From positions 1-33,565 of the forward strand of contig NZ_AAVU01000059.1 of NCBI RefSeq assembly GCF_000169095.1: a DNA stretch of 33,565 bases. Direction: 5' to 3'. The position numbers and the translations under genes are program-made. Shown here piece by piece: positions 31,094 to 33,565 of the stretch. Below the pieces are notes generated by a model. The model worked only from the letters and a program-made list of their open reading frames with translations, was not told the DNA's origin and did no database searches. This DNA is from Lyngbya sp. PCC 8106 (lineage in GTDB: Bacteria; Cyanobacteriota; Cyanobacteriia; Cyanobacteriales; Microcoleaceae). Positions within the stretch are counted from its first letter, which is position 1. Every line of letters begins with the position of its first letter.

Positions 31094-31522
31094 CTAATGA
31101 TCAGATTTGTTTTGTAAGTTAAATAACTCTTGGAGAGAAGCCAGCAATTTAACTGTCACAACGGCAATTTCTCCATTGGGATTTAAGATCAACTGCCAAG
31201 CCACATTCACCCAAAATAAAGGGGTTCTGACTTTCCCCATCACTTGAACTTGTTGCTGACCATTTTCTAAGGTTTGGCTAATTCCCTCTTGGGGTTTAAG
31301 CTGCATTCCTTGAGCTTCTGCTTGGAGATAAGTGGCGATCGCTTCTTGTCCGTGAAGGTGATCTTCAAAAGGGGCTTCTAGGATACCATCTTCGGCAAAT
31401 AAAGCCGCCGTTGCTTGAAAATCTCCAGCGTTGAGGGTTTCAAAATATCGGAGAACTTGCGGTTCTGTGATCCCTTCGATTTGTAGTAGACAATCTGATT
31501 TTGATAAAGTTCTTGTCGGCAT
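31094..31522 (-). CDS. OCP C-terminal domain homologue (CTDH)
   Basis: A 142-residue NTF2-fold protein matching the C-terminal domain of orange carotenoid protein. Seen: VLRYFETLNAGDFQATAALF (the Tyr corresponds to OCP Tyr201 by alignment), LEAPFEDHLHGQEAIATYL, and FWVNVAWQLILNPNGEI, whose Trp corresponds to OCP Trp288. CTDHs bind a ketocarotenoid, as homodimers, and deliver it to HCPs. ATG 31522 is used; the frame reaches TTG 31531. A Cys is at residue 11. It is 84 bases downstream of the HCP gene on the same strand, an HCP-CTDH operon. A weak hairpin (ATTAGG...CCTAAT, 31080-31098) overlaps its stop. Confidence 0.9.
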   Translation of the reverse strand: MPTRTLSKSDCLLQIEGITEPQVLRYFETLNAGDFQATAALFAEDGILEAPFEDHLHGQEAIATYLQAEAQGMQLKPQEGISQTLENGQQQVQVMGKVRTPLFWVNVAWQLILNPNGEIAVVTVKLLASLQELFNLQNKSDH

Positions 31523-31606
31523 CGTTTTCAATTCAAAACATCAAATAAAACCAAAGAACAGCGATCAGTTGTGATAATCGCTGCACTTGATCAATTTATA
31601 AATTAA

Positions 31607-32119
31607 CTAGGCGAGAGGATCAATTCCCATGTTTGCAACTGTTTTCCGGAGTACAGTGATTTGTTGACTAAATTCTAACTGCTCAATCTCAGCAATCACT
31701 TGATTTGTAGCGCGAGAAACGGGATAACCTGCGGGGACTCCAATAACATATCCTTCTTTCATCCATTCAGCTAACTGATACCAAAATGCCAGCTTGGTAT
31801 TATCTCCGAGAACACCGTAAGCGCGACTGATGGGGGTATTGACGCTAGCAACAAGATCACGCATTGCTTTCATTTGATCTTGGGGAGACATTTGCTTGAT
31901 ATCGTTAAGCAGACCTTCCGCAAACTGAAGACGAGCGGCGCCGGGTGCGGCTGGAGTGACAGTACGACCCATTTTAGTGTAAAGGAACCAAAGAACCGCA
32001 AGCTGCTCATCTACATTGAGAGCTGTGAAGCTTGAGGTTACACGGGCAACAGCGTTAGGATCGCTGGAAACAAATACTTTGCTAAAACTTGTAGTTGAAG
32101 ACTCTGTGGTAAAAGTCAT
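31607..32119 (-). CDS. Helical carotenoid protein (OCP N-domain homologue)
   Basis: A 170-residue all-helical protein homologous to the N-terminal domain of OCP. Compared with OCP from memory, there is a constant offset of three: Tyr47 and Trp113 match OCP Tyr44 and Trp110 of the carotenoid pocket, Trp44 matches Trp41, and Arg158 in QQITVLRK matches Arg155, needed for phycobilisome docking in OCP. Other motifs: TPAAPGAARLQFAE and NTKLAFWYQLAEWM. HCPs quench singlet oxygen or phycobilisomes. Paired with CTDH as HCP4/HCP5-type genes often are. ATG 32119 has GGAG some 14 bases upstream; promoter at 32197-32225. Confidence 0.92.
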   Translation of the reverse strand: MTFTTESSTTSFSKVFVSSDPNAVARVTSSFTALNVDEQLAVLWFLYTKMGRTVTPAAPGAARLQFAEGLLNDIKQMSPQDQMKAMRDLVASVNTPISRAYGVLGDNTKLAFWYQLAEWMKEGYVIGVPAGYPVSRATNQVIAEIEQLEFSQQITVLRKTVANMGIDPLA

Positions 32120-32196
32120 AGTAGCTATTGAGACTCCTTTGGTAAACAAACAATCTCAGGAGCTGACCTTGGTGAGTCTTGCTTCCCTTGGCTTCT

Positions 32197-32225
32197 ATTA
32201 TGTAACGTTTATTTAATTTTTGCAA
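32197..32225 (-). promoter_or_regulatory. HCP-CTDH promoter candidate
   Basis: On the minus strand TTGCAA (32225-32220) is followed after 17 bases by CATAAT (32202-32197), five of six matches to TATAAT. Transcription would begin near 32190, leaving a leader of about 70 bases before the HCP ATG. The -35 touches the 9-bp palindrome. Confidence 0.5.
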
Positions 32226-32252
32226 ATAAAACTTGCAAATTGCTTTTATTTG
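32223..32252. promoter_or_regulatory. 9-bp palindrome between HCP and queG
   Basis: CAAATAAAA (32223-32231) and TTTTATTTG (32244-32252) are perfect inverted repeats separated by 12 bases. The site overlaps the HCP -35 and lies just ahead of a plus-strand promoter candidate for queG (TTGCAA 32233-32238, TAATAA 32256-32261). It could be an operator for one or both genes; AT-richness makes chance dyads less surprising. Confidence 0.4.
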
Positions 32253-32342
32253 TAATAATAATATATTTTTATGGCTAAATGTAAACGCGATCGCTACATT
32301 GAAAGCTGTAACTGTGCTATACAAACCCCAAACCCGACGGTC

Positions 32343-33269
<927 letters not shown>

Positions 33270-33504
33270 ATTTATACAAATTAGAATAGTCTCTACTCAT
33301 GTAAAACATTTTGTCTAAATGTAGAATTCTCTATTTTCTTCAAATTTGCTACATCATATACTGAATAATTATATAGATTTTGATTTTTTCAAAGGGTTGA
33401 CAATAATATTTTAATCCATCTTAAGAAATCATCCGAATGAGAGAGAATAATCAATGCCGAATAGAATAGTTTGGTAAGTGGTCTACTCTATTTTAAATTC
33501 ATTT

Positions 33505-33565
33505 GTGGACACTTATATCCTGATTTTACTTGTCATTAGTCTACTATTACTGGGAGTGACTTGGG
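33505..33565 (+). CDS. Possible start of a membrane protein, cut by window end
   Basis: From GTG 33505 the frame reads VDTYILILLVISLLLLGVTW and is still open at the window edge. An almost purely hydrophobic N terminus of this kind suggests a first membrane helix, perhaps of a cation/proton antiporter; that family guess is weak. GTG 33478 is an upstream in-frame alternative. No ribosome site was found. Confidence 0.35.
   Translation, partial: MDTYILILLVISLLLLGVTW

Overview
The window is chromosomal DNA from a cyanobacterium, most likely a filamentous Oscillatoriales-type organism (genus not determinable by eye). The grounds are lineage-marker genes (ycf46, ndhH of the photosynthetic NDH-1 complex, an orange-carotenoid-protein N-domain homologue next to a C-domain homologue, a FurA with Anabaena-like cysteine spacing, pentapeptide and DUF2808 proteins), heptanucleotide tandem repeats, and 16 copies by eye of the HIP1 octamer GCGATCGC. 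There are no rRNA or tRNA genes, no CRISPR array and no prophage. One IS200/IS605-type tnpB element is present.

Layout. 1-626: exported DUF2808 protein. 775-5790, all plus strand: rpmH, rnpA, a PH-domain membrane protein overlapping rnpA, yidC, a Jag/KhpB RNA-binding protein, a YceD/DUF177 protein and the AAA+ ATPase ycf46; this is the ribosome/RNase P/membrane-insertion block. 5861-8736: SH3-like membrane-anchored protein, an unannotated 58-aa membrane peptide gene, and an exported protein with six peptidoglycan-binding repeats. 8801-12359, minus: furA with a visible promoter and Fur box, and a large VIT/vWA exported protein. 12780-17763, plus: pyrG, a duplicated-domain protein, and a pentapeptide-repeat / OmpR-type regulator / histidine kinase operon behind a palindromic operator candidate. 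17816-20133: unknown soluble protein, small PepSY-like membrane protein, rubrerythrin lipoprotein and Rieske lipoprotein, a candidate envelope redox module. 20130-about 21520, minus: lone tnpB element whose end supplies the Rieske stop codon and whose tnpB carries an in-frame 51-nt palindromic insert. 21824-25725: sugar-nucleotide pyrophosphorylase and priA. 25892-27076, minus: ndhH. 27310-31074, plus: rsmH, an RsbU-like phosphatase overlapping an RsbW-like kinase, and an unknown protein. 31094-32119, minus: the HCP-CTDH carotenoid-protein pair, divergent from queG (32343-33269) across a short promoter region holding a 9-bp palindrome. The last 61 bases look like the start of another membrane protein.

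The genes are mostly housekeeping, with stress-response modules between them: iron control (furA, probably with a cis-antisense partner), photoprotection and carotenoid transfer (HCP-CTDH), partner-switching signalling (RsbU/RsbW), and the redox lipoproteins. The most interesting unexplained items are the rubrerythrin-Rieske-PepSY cluster, where the rubrerythrin has lost half of its rubredoxin cysteines, and the way the tnpB element is embedded in that cluster.
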